Origin: Plumapathes pennacea
Lineage: Eukaryota > Cnidaria > Anthozoa > Antipatharia > Myriopathidae
Assembly (NCBI GenBank): GCA_964036295.1
Contig: OZ038464.1
Span: 27,172,508 to 27,236,507 of the forward strand
Length of the DNA: 64,000 nucleotides
Reading direction: 5' to 3'
Under the pieces are notes generated by a model. It ran no database searches and was not told where the DNA came from. It worked only from the letters and a program-made list of their open reading frames with translations. Made by a program: the position numbers and the translations under genes. This document shows positions 11,701 through 23,600 of this stretch, piece by piece; positions within the stretch are counted from its first letter, which is position 1; each line of letters starts with the position of its first letter.

Positions 11701-14700
11701 CAAAAATGACAGCTGATTAAAACATCAATTCTCATTTCATCACTCATACATTTTCTTATTTAATGGTTGGGAGAATTTGTATTTTGAGCTTGGGAGTGAA
11801 AGGGTTAAACAACTTCTTAGTATTTCACAATACAGGCTTCACTTACTTGGTGTCCAGAGTTCTTCTCCATTTGATCAAAAAGCTTCTCAAATTTGTCACA
11901 TGTTAGAAGTTCCTGGAAAGTATAATAGAACATCCTGTATATCACACAAGTTCTCAAGGTTTCACCGTGCAGACACTCCTGAAATCAGACAGGCTTGAGA
12001 CGGCCACCTTAAGACCTTCTTCAATCAGCCTAACAGTAATATTGATATCAGAGTTTAGTATATACCACACAAGTGAATAGTGCTTTTCGCGTGCTCTGAT
12101 TGGCTCTTCAATCTCGGAATATCAAGTACTATTCACCTCTCGGTGGCTTCCGGTAAAACAAAATGGCACGCGAACCCAATTTTTGCCCACTTTCGTCGGA
12201 AATAAAATAGCTATTTGGGAGTTGGCTATTAAACTTGTGTGATATATACTAAAACAATTATTCGCCTCAGTGTCGGTAAATAGCGGTGGATATTTACCTC
12301 GCCGAAACGGCTCGGTAAATATCCACCGCTATTCACCTCCACTTCGGCGAATAATTGTTAATTATACCTAACCTCAGAATATATTAAGTTGCAAACTAGT
12401 GTATAGTTTTGAATTTTACCCATGATACCTTCTTTTTGTTAAAGTTCTCCAGCCATTTTGCATCTTCCAAGTCCATGTCATATTCAGGTACGTCCTCATC
12501 AAAACTAAAGGCTGAATAAACAAGTTCAAACATTAATCAATACAAGGTTGAAATGAGAAATAACTACAGCTTACTGATTCACATTCCTACAGTGCACCTG
12601 TCATGAAAATTGATGGATTTAATTTAATTTGCACAAAATGACATTATACAATATCTCATTGGACTCTCAGCAGATACAGTATAATAAATGTATTTGACTA
12701 CAACTTAACCCTTTCACTCCCAAGTGATCAACTTCAATTTTCCCCTTCAGTTTCTCACCAGAAATATATCATACAGTAAGGAGAACTTGGCATTTGGTAC
12801 CTTGCTCAGATGATAGCTGTTTGAGCTATCAATTCTCACTACATCATTTACATATTTTCCTCTTAAAGGGTTGGGAGAATATGCATTTGAACTTGGGAGT
12901 GAAAGGGTTAAGCCTTTTGCTTCTGAGTTCAAAATACAAATTCCCTCAACCATTCAAGAAGAAAATGTATAAGTGATAGAGCAAAAATTTGATAGTTCAA
13001 TGAACCCAAGCTACCAATGGCCAAGTTCTCCATGTTGTGACTGAAATGAGCAAATCAAACTTGATCACTCATGAGTGAAAGGGTTAAACTTTGAGTCAGA
13101 TCTTACATGTGTAGGTACACTTCACAACTTTTTTGGATCATACTTTTAGTACTTTTTCTAAATACACAACTGTTGCTATTGCCTGGTCTGTGCCATACCT
13201 TGAACATGGATGTACTGCTTTGGCTGTTTGAATCCATCACGATACAGCTTGTCCAATGAAGTACCCTCCACCTCTTCACTCTCAGGAGTAGGGATAACAA
13301 GCTGTTGTGTGTCACCATACACCTGCTGTCCTGAAATGGCTCGCTGGAGATGATGCTCCTACAAATGCAACAAAAGCTGTGAATTACTGCTACTGTACCA
13401 GCATACAACCAGCACAGGTTATGACTCTAGGATTTCTAGTAATTAAGAAATAAAGCACACATCTGTGTTCTATGTTTAGGTGTGGATAATGCAAACAAGA
13501 ATTTGTAAAAGGCACTATCCTGTGAAGTGTTTCTCCACACTTCTCTCATGTTCTTTCAAATTCCAAAGTGCACCTACAACTCTACAGTAACATACAGTAG
13601 CAAGACCACATGAAAACCCTGTGAATGTTCGTAGCATTTTCATGGCCTTTCCATATGAAGAACCTATAAAGGTGAAAATGTTCATGGGTGGGTATTTCAC
13701 AGCATTCACATAGTCCCACGAAACCAGGGATGCCAGTAATCACCAGCTGCTGGTGAATTTCACCAACTGGCTGAGAAAGCCCACATCACCGGCGAAAATT
13801 TGGCCGGCGATTACCCAATTAAGGCATCGAGCCGAGCTGATTGTGATCTGCTCACAAAAACAAGCAAGCAGCAATGACATGTTCTCACACTGCTGATTGG
13901 CTTTTCAAAGTAAACTAAGTACAAATTACTTTGGCTTCTAATTGGTTGAAAGTGTTTTGTATAGGACAGGTTGTGAGAATTGGGCAGACAACTTTCATAA
14001 AGTAGTCCAATTTTACATAACTGTAACAATTTTGACTGTGTGTGCATTCTTTATGCTAGTCATAATGTAGGGAAAACATAATGTCAATAACAACTGTTTC
14101 AATTTGCTGCAAACACTACTGTTAATATTTAAATGAAAAGCTGAAACCAAAGGCTCATGTGGATCCGAGAAGTAAACAGTGAATAAACAACTCTCTGCTC
14201 AAACCAATGACTGCTGTCTGTAAATAATTTCAGCCTGCAAATTGAATCACAAAACATACAGTACAAAATGGTGGAAAATTACAACTTTCTGGACACAATG
14301 AAAAATTTGTAATACATTTCACAAGCTGTATTGATAATGCAAAAGTTTCTGAAGTTTGCCTAAAATTCTCTAGCTTTGGAACAACTTAATTCAGAAAACA
14401 GAGTCATTAAATGTATTGGAGCAACAATTCAAATTGCTTTTCACAATGAGAAACAATCACAACTTTTGAAGTTGTGAGTACCAATTACTGCAAAGAGAGA
14501 TAAATTGACAACTTGTCGATTGCATATTTCCGCATGACGCGCGCACAGCGGAATTTACATTTGCACGCGTTCAAAAATGGCGGGTACGTGAAGTAATCAC
14601 GTGAACAAAGCAAGTAAATTTCATTTAGCTCAAAAACTAGCGCGATCGACTTTGAGCACCTGCCCACTGACAGTTTGCACCGTCATTGCTGCATTTCCGC

Positions 14701-14937
14701 TTCATTGGGTGCACTATGCTTGTGTGCGCATTACATGTGCTTCCGTCACAAAGAAATGAGCATAATTCTTCGAAAACTACTCACCGATTCCTCTTCTTTC
14801 TCCATTCCAGTCGGCATCTGAGGTACTGCACGGTTGATGGTGCTGTATTCACTCAGATCCAGCAGTTCCCCGGCCCGATAGACTGGAAGAGCCTTATTGG
14901 CATCAAGCTGTCGAGCTCTAAATGACAACTTACTCAT
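6647..14937 (-). CDS. EPC1: Enhancer of polycomb homologue (NuA4/TIP60 subunit), complete, 16 exons
   Basis: EPC scaffolds the NuA4/TIP60 histone acetyltransferase complex in the nucleus. Exons in transcription order: 14937-14785, 13358-13199, 12511-12429, 11912-11847, 11253-11158, 10913-10797, 10497-10430, 10156-10076, 9702-9522, 9350-9304, 8907-8790, 8578-8489, 8147-7999, 7887-7747, 7555-7055, 6743-6647. They total 2148 bases, giving 715 residues. The start reads MSKLSFRARQLDANKALPV and continues with INRAVPQMPTGMEKEEES, nearly identical to human EPC1/2. Further landmarks are KRDGTSTSDPYVAFRRRTEK, the DDDDADGRFAFKRR block and GFARRRVGRGGR. Exon 9350-9304 was placed by phase alone. The protein is shorter than vertebrate EPC1/2 and has no long Gln-rich tail. 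The last exon (ending SAAESHRSAT) is chosen because phase and stop fit, and is the least certain part. Several introns hold MITEs and poly-A tracts. Whether it is closer to EPC1 or EPC2 cannot be told. Confidence 0.93.
7906..7925. repeat. Poly-A tract in an EPC intron
   Basis: A run of about 19 A on the plus strand lies just beyond the acceptor of the EPC exon 7887-7747. On the transcribed strand it is a poly-T stretch close to the polypyrimidine tract. Confidence 0.8.
8730..8759. repeat. Poly-A tract in an EPC intron
   Basis: An uninterrupted run of about 29 A on the plus strand, within the intron between EPC exons 8907-8790 and 8578-8489. It is poly-T in the transcript sense. Confidence 0.85.
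9820..10005. mobile_element. Diverged MITE of family B (TTAACCCTTTCACTCCCAA type)
   Basis: The words CTTTCACTCCTGTGAGTGA, CTCCTTCAGTCTCT and CAGAGATATACTA match family B in order, but the right half is poorly conserved. It is intronic in EPC. Confidence 0.5.
11616..11808. mobile_element. MITE family B, full copy
   Basis: The element starts TAACCCATCAACTTTAATTT and ends TTGGGAGTGAAAGGGTTAA, its right terminal repeat. From 11644 on it matches the copy ending at 55106 with only two differences that I can see over about 165 bp. It lies in an EPC intron. Confidence 0.85.
12065..12365. repeat. Fold-back repeat with nested hairpin, EPC intron
   Basis: The words GGTAAATAGCGGTGGATATT and its near complement AATATCCACCGCTATTCACC face each other around 12280-12345. 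They are flanked by ACAATTATTCGCC and GGCGAATAATTGT, so 12254-12360 folds as one hairpin. A diverged part of the same repeat seems to recur near 50278-50325. Confidence 0.7.
12705..12911. mobile_element. MITE family B, full copy
   Basis: Bounded by TTAACCCTTTCACTCCCAAG and CTTGGGAGTGAAAGGGTTAA, a near-perfect terminal inverted repeat of about 20 bp around a 207-bp element with no coding capacity. It lies in an EPC intron. Confidence 0.9.
12930..13087. mobile_element. MITE family B, second diverged copy next to 12705-12911
   Basis: The segment has AAATACAAATTCCCTCAACC at its left and ends ATGAGTGAAAGGGTTAA. It lies almost directly beside the full copy, so this intron holds two family members in tandem. 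Confidence 0.55.
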
Positions 14938-16621
14938 CTTGGCGCTTATCGAGTCTCCAAAGCGGCGCTCAAAAGTTGAAATTTACAAGACTGCACGGAA
15001 CGTGCAGGTCTCTCCGATTTCCGAAGTTCCCTCTGTGGAAATTATTCTACAGCATTTTGTGGTCATGGGATGACTATCGCTTCGTATAACACAAACTTGA
15101 AGCAATTTTCTTTTGGGGATCCCATTTTCTCGGATCCATCATGGCGGCAAAAACGCTCACCAAGAACAATTTCCCATAATGCTTCACGCGGCTTGCGCAT
15201 GGCAGAGAGGCTTCGGGTGTGGTCCCACTGAGCAAGGCGCGAGCTGTTTTTGTCCCAAGAAGGGAAAACGCATCATCGGAGACCTAGTTTCCATGATCAT
15301 GAAATTAAATAAAATTGGATACAGTGCAGAGTGATCCATAATCAGTTTACTGGGACATGCCGCCAAGTTTCATCTTTTCTTTTGTAAACGTTGACGCACA
15401 GTCGAATGTGTTAGGTCCCGGCGAAGTCCCAAACGAACCCATATATTTGAGTCTCTAGCCTTTCTGTGTTTATGATCGCCTTGTGTTCAATATTGGGAGA
15501 GACGGAAATTTGGGGTATACAAATTTTATCTGAAATGTGTTTCCCGTCAGTCTTGAAATGAGTGTATCTTCTTTTCGCTCTCCTTATAACAGAGATCTTT
15601 TTCTAATTTGTTTTTCTACCTACGGCTGCTACTAATTAAAATATTTAACAGTCTACTGCCACCACTAGTGCTAGGGCTAGTGCCAGTGCTACTATACTAC
15701 TGCTACTGCTACTGTTACTACTAGTCTACCACGGCGTCCTGGCTGTCAAAGGTCCCAAACGCGTGTGGGTCACATACGCATTGAACATGACTAATTCGCT
15801 TGTCATTTCATTCATACCTCGCGGCTTTTAGTAGAATGTGACAGCAAGAGCTGCCACTACTACCGTCCAGTAGGTCTGAAATAAGCTCACAAAATCTTTA
15901 GTTTTAGTCTCAAGTCAGGTACGGATTTTGAGAACCGGGCGGCACACTTCCACCCAAAATTATGAGGAGTGACTCTTTTATACCGCGATTGAGGGAGTTG
16001 TTGTAAACGCAAGCCAGGAATTTCTTCAAAGACAGTGGTACAGTTGACTGGCCGGCGACATTTTATCCGCGCCAAATTGGCTTGGTGCAATACCTTAGCT
16101 CCACCCCACTAAAGATATTTTGTCGTATCAGATGGGTGGTATAGCAGGTATAGCTCTAGTCCAAATCAAAAGGTAAAAATTGCCATTTGATCTCAATGTA
16201 ACTGACAATAAGCATGTTGAGATGTCTCTGCCATTAAAAGCCACATGGGAGTATTGGGCTACATCGTGACAACTCCCTTTTTTTCCTCTTCTCAAACTAT
16301 GAAAAATCCATGCCAATGCTGCCAAGGTTACGTGTGTGCAAAACGTAAAATTTGCATAGTCATCATTGAAAATTTGAAGTTCTAGTTTTTTGGGGGGTGG
16401 GGGTGGGTGGGCGAACAAAGGACTGGGACGAGAGAACGGTTGGCAATGCATGTCGGGAAGATGGCGGGGGACTCAACCAAAACATGGAAACTTTTATACA
16501 TGCAGAGTTCAACGTTTATATATTTTATCTAGAGACGCAGGTCGATCAATTACGATGTCTATAGATGTAAAGCATGTCGCAGATCAGCTTTTTTCAGAGG
16601 TCCGCCACGTCAAAGAACAAC
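14938..16621. promoter_or_regulatory. Spacer between divergent EPC and ZSWIM7 start codons
   Basis: This 1.7-kb stretch separates two genes transcribed away from each other and should contain both promoters and 5'UTRs. An impure CTA/CTG trinucleotide tract occupies about 15650-15725. AAGATGGCGG at 16458-16467 matches the YY1-type core often seen in TATA-less animal promoters. A small frame at 15113-15334 is not supported as a gene. Confidence 0.45.
16458..16467 (+). promoter_or_regulatory. YY1-type AAGATGGCGG motif upstream of ZSWIM7
   Basis: An exact AAGATGGCGG sits about 155 bp before the ZSWIM7 start codon. The same ten bases occur in the MBD5/6 leader at 20313-20322. A role as a promoter element is inferred from vertebrate promoters, not shown here. 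Confidence 0.4.
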
Positions 16622-19002
16622 ATGGCCGATGTGGGTAGTATTTGGAAATAAGACTATCTTGCACTTGTTAATTAGTTCGATTAGAAAGTTTACTGCAGCT
16701 TACTTCATTGATAAAATTTGAAAAAATTCTGTTGTCTTTCAGTGACGGACGAGCTCCTGTCAGCGTGAGTATGGTCCGCGTAGAACAGTTTTGCCATTCT
16801 ATTTTACCATGCGAATTTAGTGCATACTCCACACAATATTACTTAATAAATCATCGATAAAGATCGAGTAATGGAGATTTGATCATGCACAACTGAGAAG
16901 ACAAAATCCATTGGAATAAATTCATCAGAGGATTGTTATTAATCAAAGTCAAAATATTTATTCACTTGTCTCTGTGGAGATATACACAGTAGTACAACTC
17001 CCATAATCAATATAGTGTATCGTGCACTTCTTGTGTCGCAGGTTGACTATTTTATAATCTAAAATCGATAAGGGATCGATCAAATCAATAATAATTTTCA
17101 ATTCAAGAACACCAGAATCATGATCATATAGGAGAAATGTCCAACACTGTTCGTTTGTAGCCAATCACAACAAATCCTTTTGTGACATAACCACCACAAC
17201 TGCTCATTAGCCAATCAGAAGAAATGAACAAATTGCTGTTACAAAAAGTTGGCGAGAAGAGTTTGATTAAATTTTGTAGCAGTAGACATATGTACACATT
17301 GTGGATTGACCTATTTTGAGGAATGTGGCCTCCTTGCACAGCCACACACAATGTGGCTCATATGATAATCTCTAGGGTTTGAAGATTTATAATCCTTTGT
17401 TATTGTTTGTTTCAAGTTTAGCTTTGCTCCAATCAACTATATATTCATGTCTGATCAATCACACAGGCTTCAATGTGTATTTCAACGAGTACTACTACCA
17501 GCCCTAGACCTTGTGGACCAGAAGAATGTAACAAGGCTTGTCTGTCCCAGCGGCCGCATTTTATACCAGGTAAATAACACTCAAGGGTCAACCTTAAAGC
17601 TATTTAACCCAAGATTTATGAACGAATGATTTTGCAGCAGAGTGCCTTGTGAGTCCACAACATTTTGACCATTAGATGATGTAAATCAGGGTAAATAAGA
17701 GTCCACACCATGGCAAACCAGTGGAAATTTGTTAACTCATCTGAGTAAGGTATCAAAACCCAAAATGTTCTCCGTACTGTATGATACATTTCTGGTGAGA
17801 ACTAAAAAAGGAGATTGAAGGGAGGTAGGAGGTCACCTTCTATTTTTTCCACACTCAACTACATTCATTTGCCTTGATTGCTCTTAGAAACTTAAAGGGT
17901 CATTGTCCTAACCCTAACCTCAGTGCTAATGTCATTGTACTGAGTCAACATGTTTCAATTTAGTACAGGTTTAACCCATTTAGTCCTGAGAGTGATCAAC
18001 TTCAATTTTCTCCTTCAGTCTCTCACCAGAGATAATTATAATACAGTAGGGAGAATTTGCAACTTGATAGTTCACTCAAATGGAAACTGATTGACCTGTT
18101 AATTCTCACCATATCACTCATAAATTTTCTTCTTGGATAGTAGAAGAATTTACATTCTGTGCTCAGGAGTGAAGGGGTAAGGGTCTGTGTATTTTTTAAT
18201 GAAATTTTAATTCATTGTTACTTTCATTTGGTTCATGTGATAGGTTGTTGGTAGTTCTGGTCAGCTTTATAGCTGTCTTTCTACAGCAGATTTCTGTACA
18301 TGTCCTTCCTATACATTCACAGGTATGTGCATGCGAGGACTAATGAATTATATTACTTTAAGATGCTTTGCATGCCCATGTTTATAATATTACATCTGGA
18401 GCTTGACTTTCCTGAGGCACCCACGTTATGACTGATCAATCTGACTGTCACTGCTTGCCGTATTCATACACCTTCTGAGTTCGTGCTGATTTATTTTGCA
18501 ATAGAACGTAGAAAAACATGTGAAATCCGCCATTTTTGTATGATACAAAAATGGCTGCTGTCAGTCACTGGGCACCCAAAGTATCTACGGTGAGAGGATC
18601 TCTTTAATCATTAAATGCTTACTGACATTCAGAATGCTTTGCCTTTTATCCAAACACAGTGTTAGCCAAGATGGAATCAATAATGGTAAGTCTAAATAAA
18701 TCAGAATGGATGTGGGTATTGTGAACAAATTGCACTAGCTTAGTCAGTACTCAGCAAAAATATGAATGTGGCTATAAAAATAATTTTAAAATTATTTAAA
18801 ATTTTAAGTACACTTAAAGCTTTCCTTTATATCCCTCTCATGAATATATTCACTCCAGAATCTTTCCACTGAAAGCCTCTTACCCAAGATTACATTTTGT
18901 TTTCAGTGCAAACATCTGCTGGCCCTTCACTTAGCTGAGGCACTTGGAGTTTGCAAAGAAAAACAAATCACAGACCAAGATTTTGCTGCTTACTTGTGCT
19001 GA
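16622..19002 (+). CDS. ZSWIM7: ZSWIM7 / SWS1, SWIM zinc-finger recombination factor, complete, six exons
   Basis: ZSWIM7 (SWS1) pairs with SWSAP1 and supports RAD51 in homologous recombination and meiosis. The exons are 16622-16634, 16743-16764, 17467-17569, 18244-18322, 18660-18685 and 18907-19002, totalling 339 bases and 112 residues. The start MADVVTDELLSAL was chosen because it is the only upstream frame that stays in phase through the 22-base second exon. An earlier ATG at 16555 is in another frame. ALDLVDQKNVTRLVCPSGR and LYQVVGSSGQLYSCL match human ZSWIM7. The SWIM motif CxCx(n)CxH is complete: CTC in exon 4 and CKH in exon 6. Human ZSWIM7 is 140 residues, mostly longer at the N-terminus. 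The tiny first two exons are the less certain part. Confidence 0.92.
17638..17745. repeat. Dispersed repeat, copy 2
   Basis: This stretch shares GAGTCCACAACAT, TAAATAAGAGTCCACACCA and GGCAAACCAGTG with 5383-5512, in the same strand and order. It lies in the ZSWIM7 intron after exon 3. Confidence 0.7.
17971..18180. mobile_element. MITE family B copy in a ZSWIM7 intron
   Basis: It begins TTAACCCATTTAGTCCTGAG and ends CTCAGGAGTGAAGGGGTAA. The internal words CTCCTTCAGTCTCTCACCAG and GATAATTATAATACAG are those of the family. It is moderately diverged. Confidence 0.8.
18415..18602. repeat. Dispersed element, copy 2 (inverted relative of 3302-3530)
   Basis: It contains ACCCACGTTATGACTGAT, GTATGATACAAAAATGG and AAGTATCTACGGTGAGAGG, each matching the 3302-3530 segment with changed order or strand. 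It is intronic in ZSWIM7. Confidence 0.55.
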
Positions 19003-20607
19003 CTGCATCATGGATGAAAGTTGAAAGCCTGGAAGAGCCCAAGCTCTTCCCAGACGGCCCTTGACCCGCGGCCGGTTGTCAGCCGTGGACGACTGTTATG
19101 CGCCAGGCGGATATGAGCACATGTTTGTTACAAGTAACCACACCTACTAGGACAAGAAAAATGAACGATAGGAAAGACGGAAAAGAAAAAAGAAACGCGA
19201 ATTTTACAAAACCAACCAAACGGACAAACAAAAGGTGAAACTATGGGCCGGGTGTTTTCATCGTGACCACTGTTACGGCCATCAAAATCCGTTAAGAACT
19301 CGTCAACGACCTCTTTATAACTTCCTTGAGGAAGAGAAGGGTTAACGCTCGAAACTCGGGCTAAAGCCCCGATGATGATAGTCGATGATAGTTGATGCCG
19401 GAGTTTGCACTCTCACCCCCGTTTGAACACGAACTATTCGCTTTGAATATGTTTCAATTTTCCATGATAGTCGATGAGAGTTTTTCTGTTTGATCACTCT
19501 TTCTATGATAGTTAATGATAGAAAAGAAATACAAATACAAACGAAATAAACAGGTTTACTTTTGGTGAAACTTTAAGCATTAATAAAGCTGTTCTGTTAT
19601 GCAATTATCACTCTTGCTTCCTAAAGGGTCAGACTGTCGATTGAAGGGGTAACATTACAAGAAGAAGGTAAGGACAAAACGAAATCCGCACTCGTGCCTG
19701 AAAATCAGCGGGCTCATGACCGGCGAAACCAAGCGACAATGAACAAAAGTTTACGCGTTCGCCAACTTGATCTCAATTTAAATTAGCGCATTCACTTTTC
19801 TTCTCATAAATTTTATCACTTTTCTTCGCATTCACTTTTCTTTTTATAACTTTTTCGGTAGTGTTTCATTATTCAAGGCGGGCTAAAAAGCGAAGAGGCT
19901 AACTCATTGAGGAAAATTACAATGCCGAGATACAAAGTTTTACCCTCAAGTTGGTAATGTAATGTCACGGCTGATACAAAAAGGTTTTTGAACATATTTC
20001 AGTCATTTCAACCCTGCAAAAGATGGGGTGGGGTCTTTATCCTTGACATGCATTTCAAATTCACCATAGATACCATTTATGAAAAAAAGAAAGAAAAACA
20101 GTATGATGTGACACAAGGAATTTATGGTTGAACCTACCTCTCAATATACCGTACTCCTTCTCCTCGCTCAGAGTGGTAAGGAGAATATATATTTTTGAGC
20201 GTTGCTAGGAAAAGGCACGATATCCCTTGCCCTTCCCAGAATTTTAATTTTTAGAAACTGCAGATTCGTCCAGCGGTTTCTACCCACCCCAGTTGAATGT
20301 GGCACGACTTCAAAGATGGCGGACTCTGTGTGATCGGCGAGTTGGTCTTTTTACACACTAAACTTGGACAAGGACGAAGCTGAAAAAGATCGGCGACTTT
20401 AAAAGGGTTCGCATGCCTGTGCAACCAAAATGATTTGCGATATCTAGACTTATTTCAGGTGTGGAGCGGGGTCATTGGCATTTTAGCTCAAAGGCTTTGT
20501 CTTCGCATCTTGATCAAACGCTTCGTCCGTCTTTGTCCATCTTGAGTGACCACGTTGCCTGGTGCGTTTGTCAGTACGAGTGAATGAAAGACCTTTCATG
20601 GAGTATA
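19003..20607. other. Spacer between ZSWIM7 and MBD5/6, with a possible retroelement tail
   Basis: The first part should be the ZSWIM7 3'UTR. From about 19040 to 19530 the sequence is GC-richer and contains TTCCTTGAGGAAGAGAAGGG followed by a run of GATGATAGT words (19370-19520). This resembles the non-coding 3' end of a non-LTR or Penelope-type element, but I see no coding part. The MBD5/6 promoter and leader lie near the right end, with an exact AAGATGGCGG at 20313-20322. A short upstream open frame begins at 20599 and overlaps the MBD5/6 start. Confidence 0.4.
20313..20322 (+). promoter_or_regulatory. YY1-type AAGATGGCGG motif upstream of MBD5/6
   Basis: An exact match about 290 bp before the MBD5/6 start codon, the same ten bases as at 16458-16467 upstream of ZSWIM7. 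Function is inferred only from vertebrate promoters. Confidence 0.4.
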
Positions 20608-23600
20608 ATGAGCGAAAGTAATCAGGACGTTGGAAAGCCTCAAATCAATGGGCCAATTTCTGTCGACATTCCACGCGGGTGGACACGAATCCTCGAGAAT
20701 GATGTCGTTCTTTACATCAGGTAAGTTGTTTCATCTGAACTCGGGTTATTTAATGATAGTAATATCTTAAACACCGTTTAAAGTTGCGTTATTTAGATCG
20801 AGCGGTGCTTAAATTAGAATGGTATAAATTTGTGAGTACGACGTTGTGATGTTTATTTACATCTCGCCCGGGTTCACACCGACAGATCTGACCGAAGCAA
20901 GGCATTCATTGTTCATGGACTGACCATTTGTTCAGTTTTAAATGATCGGGCATAGCTGTTTACGTGGAGGAATGAGGGTTCATGTTTTCGATCTGTAGGC
21001 ATTTGTGACAGAGTCATAAAGTTTCAAAGAGATTAGATTATAGATCCACGACTGTGAATTATTTTGTTTTGAGTTCAGAGTAAAAGTATCACAGAAAAAA
21101 AAAGATTCTTATATTAAAAATATTGGCTAAACCACAGTACATCCCACATCTTACGTGTGCTTTAGAAATTTTAATAACAATGAAACCTCTTTCTTTTTAC
21201 TTCATTCCAAAAAAGTGCTCTGAAATTTGCAACAGTAGATGCAGGGTATTCTGTTGCTCCAAAATGCCAACGAACCAGCTGATACAGTAGAACCCTGCTC
21301 TCTCGAACTTGGTTATCTCGAACTCCCTGCTATCTTGAACAGAATCCAATTTCCCTTGGAAATGAACTTGGTAGAAATTTCCCTATGGTAGTGAATCCTG
21401 CTATGTCGATCCCCCGCTATCTAGAATTACTATTTCTCGCTACCCTTGAGAGTTTGAAACAGTGGTATTGTATTGTATTCCAACATTGGTAACAAAGATT
21501 ATTAGATTGTATATAGTTCCAGATCAAAAATTATCCATACCCCACCACATGGGAGGGAATCCTTTTGAACACCCCCTTCCCCCTCAGAATTGTCATTTCC
21601 AGGAGGCTTCATTTCACCCTGGATAATTTCTGGAACTACACATTATCTTTAATTTGTTACACCTTTTAATTCCTGAGTGTAAAATACAAACTATATCAAC
21701 CATTACAGTAAGTAGTGAGAACTGAATTGAATCAGCTGTATTCCACCAGTGTCCCCAATTAGCTTGCAAAAGATAAATGCACCAATTCCTGACACCCAAT
21801 AAAGTTATTTTATTGTTTATTTTAATCCCCAGCCCAACAAATGCTCGTCTAAGATCAGTGGAACAGGTGACAGATTACCTCAAGACTGATGGGACATGTA
21901 AATGTGGCCTGGAATGTCCGCTGTACATTCACAAAGTCTTCAACTTTGATGCAAATGTTACAAGCAGATTTGTTAGAGAAGATGATGATGTAAAGGTCGG
22001 AAGTTTGCAAACAAAATGCAAGCATTACAAAGAGAATTTAGATCAGAACAAGACAGGTGAGGTGTCATTACAACCCGAGGCCAAGAAAATGACTTCACCA
22101 TCAAAAACGGCAAACAAGTTGCCTTCATTTGAATTATTAGCCAGCGAGGCACTAAAAAAAGCTAAAGGTATGAGTCCATGTGTTCTGTAATAATAACTAC
22201 TTAAAACCTTACTGTAACCCAGTGTTTAAACAATACAAGATTAAATCTACAGTAGAATGATTTAAGTAAAAATAGGGTTTTTATGTCCGATATTGCAGAA
22301 AAGAAAGTGCTGATATTCTTGTGATAAATAAAAATATTTAGAGTTTTAGTATATATTTAATGACAAGATAAAAGCATGTTTCTGTGTCAACCAATATAAA
22401 CTTCTCTTCATATGAAGTGAAGAAATGATGCATACTTAATAATAATTATCGTGAGAAGACAGAGAAGTCTTGTAAAAAATATAATAGATGAAACTTGATC
22501 AAAAGGGACCAAATTTTACCTAAGTGATGGTAATTTAAACATCGCATGTATATATGAACTGTAGGTGCAAAACAGAAATAATCAGTAAATGTATATTATT
22601 ATTATTATCATAGTATTGCAATTCCTTGAAAGGGATTGGTGCATAAACCTCTGTATTAATCATTTCAGATCCTCTGTAATTGCAATCGGATAGTTGGCTT
22701 AGCCAATCATGAACGAGTGAAATCTAAATGTACCAGTAAAAAAATCACAGTAAAAAGATAACTTTAGTTTTGTTGTAACTGTTTAAAAGTTGAGTTTTTC
22801 TTCTAATTTTTTTAAAGCAACCCTAATACTATTCTCAGAAATTGTAATATTTAATATTAATTGGTAAGAGGACTTTATGACATTCAATGTCTGCCTGCAA
22901 TCTTACTTAAAGTCATTATTAAAAGTCATTACTTCTTTGAAGGACAGTTGTCCAATTCTGTAATCATATGATTACAGACTGAATCAGGCTCTGCAGTCCT
23001 CTTACCATGATTAAGTATTATTATGAAATGATTAAAGGTAAACATTAATTTATTATCTGATAAAAGCACAAGGCAGGTAAAATGTACTGCTCACCAATAT
23101 TTTGAAGATAGATCAATGATACTGTTTGTGTGTATCTACCAGCTCAACCTAATTCTGTTGTGTTGTATCAAACTTCAGCAAAGCTTTGAAATTGACTTAT
23201 CAAGACATTTCCTGTTTTACATTGGGCCTTTTTGTTATTGCTATAGATATTTCTGTACACCATATCTATAATGTTTTCACCTAATTTTCTTCAGCACCTG
23301 CAAGATCTCGCAGTCGGAAGACTACCAAGTCCCGTGTGCCAGTGCAGAGACCAGTAGCCTCACAACGGTCTGCGTCACCTCTGGGTGTCAGTCCACCACC
23401 AGTAACAAGTGTGGTGAACAACAACCCGGTACAGTGTGTCCCTAGTAACCTTGGGCGGGACAAGGGACCCTTACCAAGTTTTGCCAGCATTGTGAGCAGC
23501 TTCTTCAGCCCAGGTACTAACCGCATTGGAATGATGCCAGGAACCAGTGCAACACCCACTAGCACAACCACCAGTGTCTCTGTGACAACTGTCGCTGCCC

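Noticed and set aside
16390..16554. Longer N-terminus for ZSWIM7 from an upstream ATG at 16390 or 16555
   Set aside because: Those ATGs are in a different frame from the one that joins exon 2 in phase. Only the ATG at 16622 gives the conserved protein.
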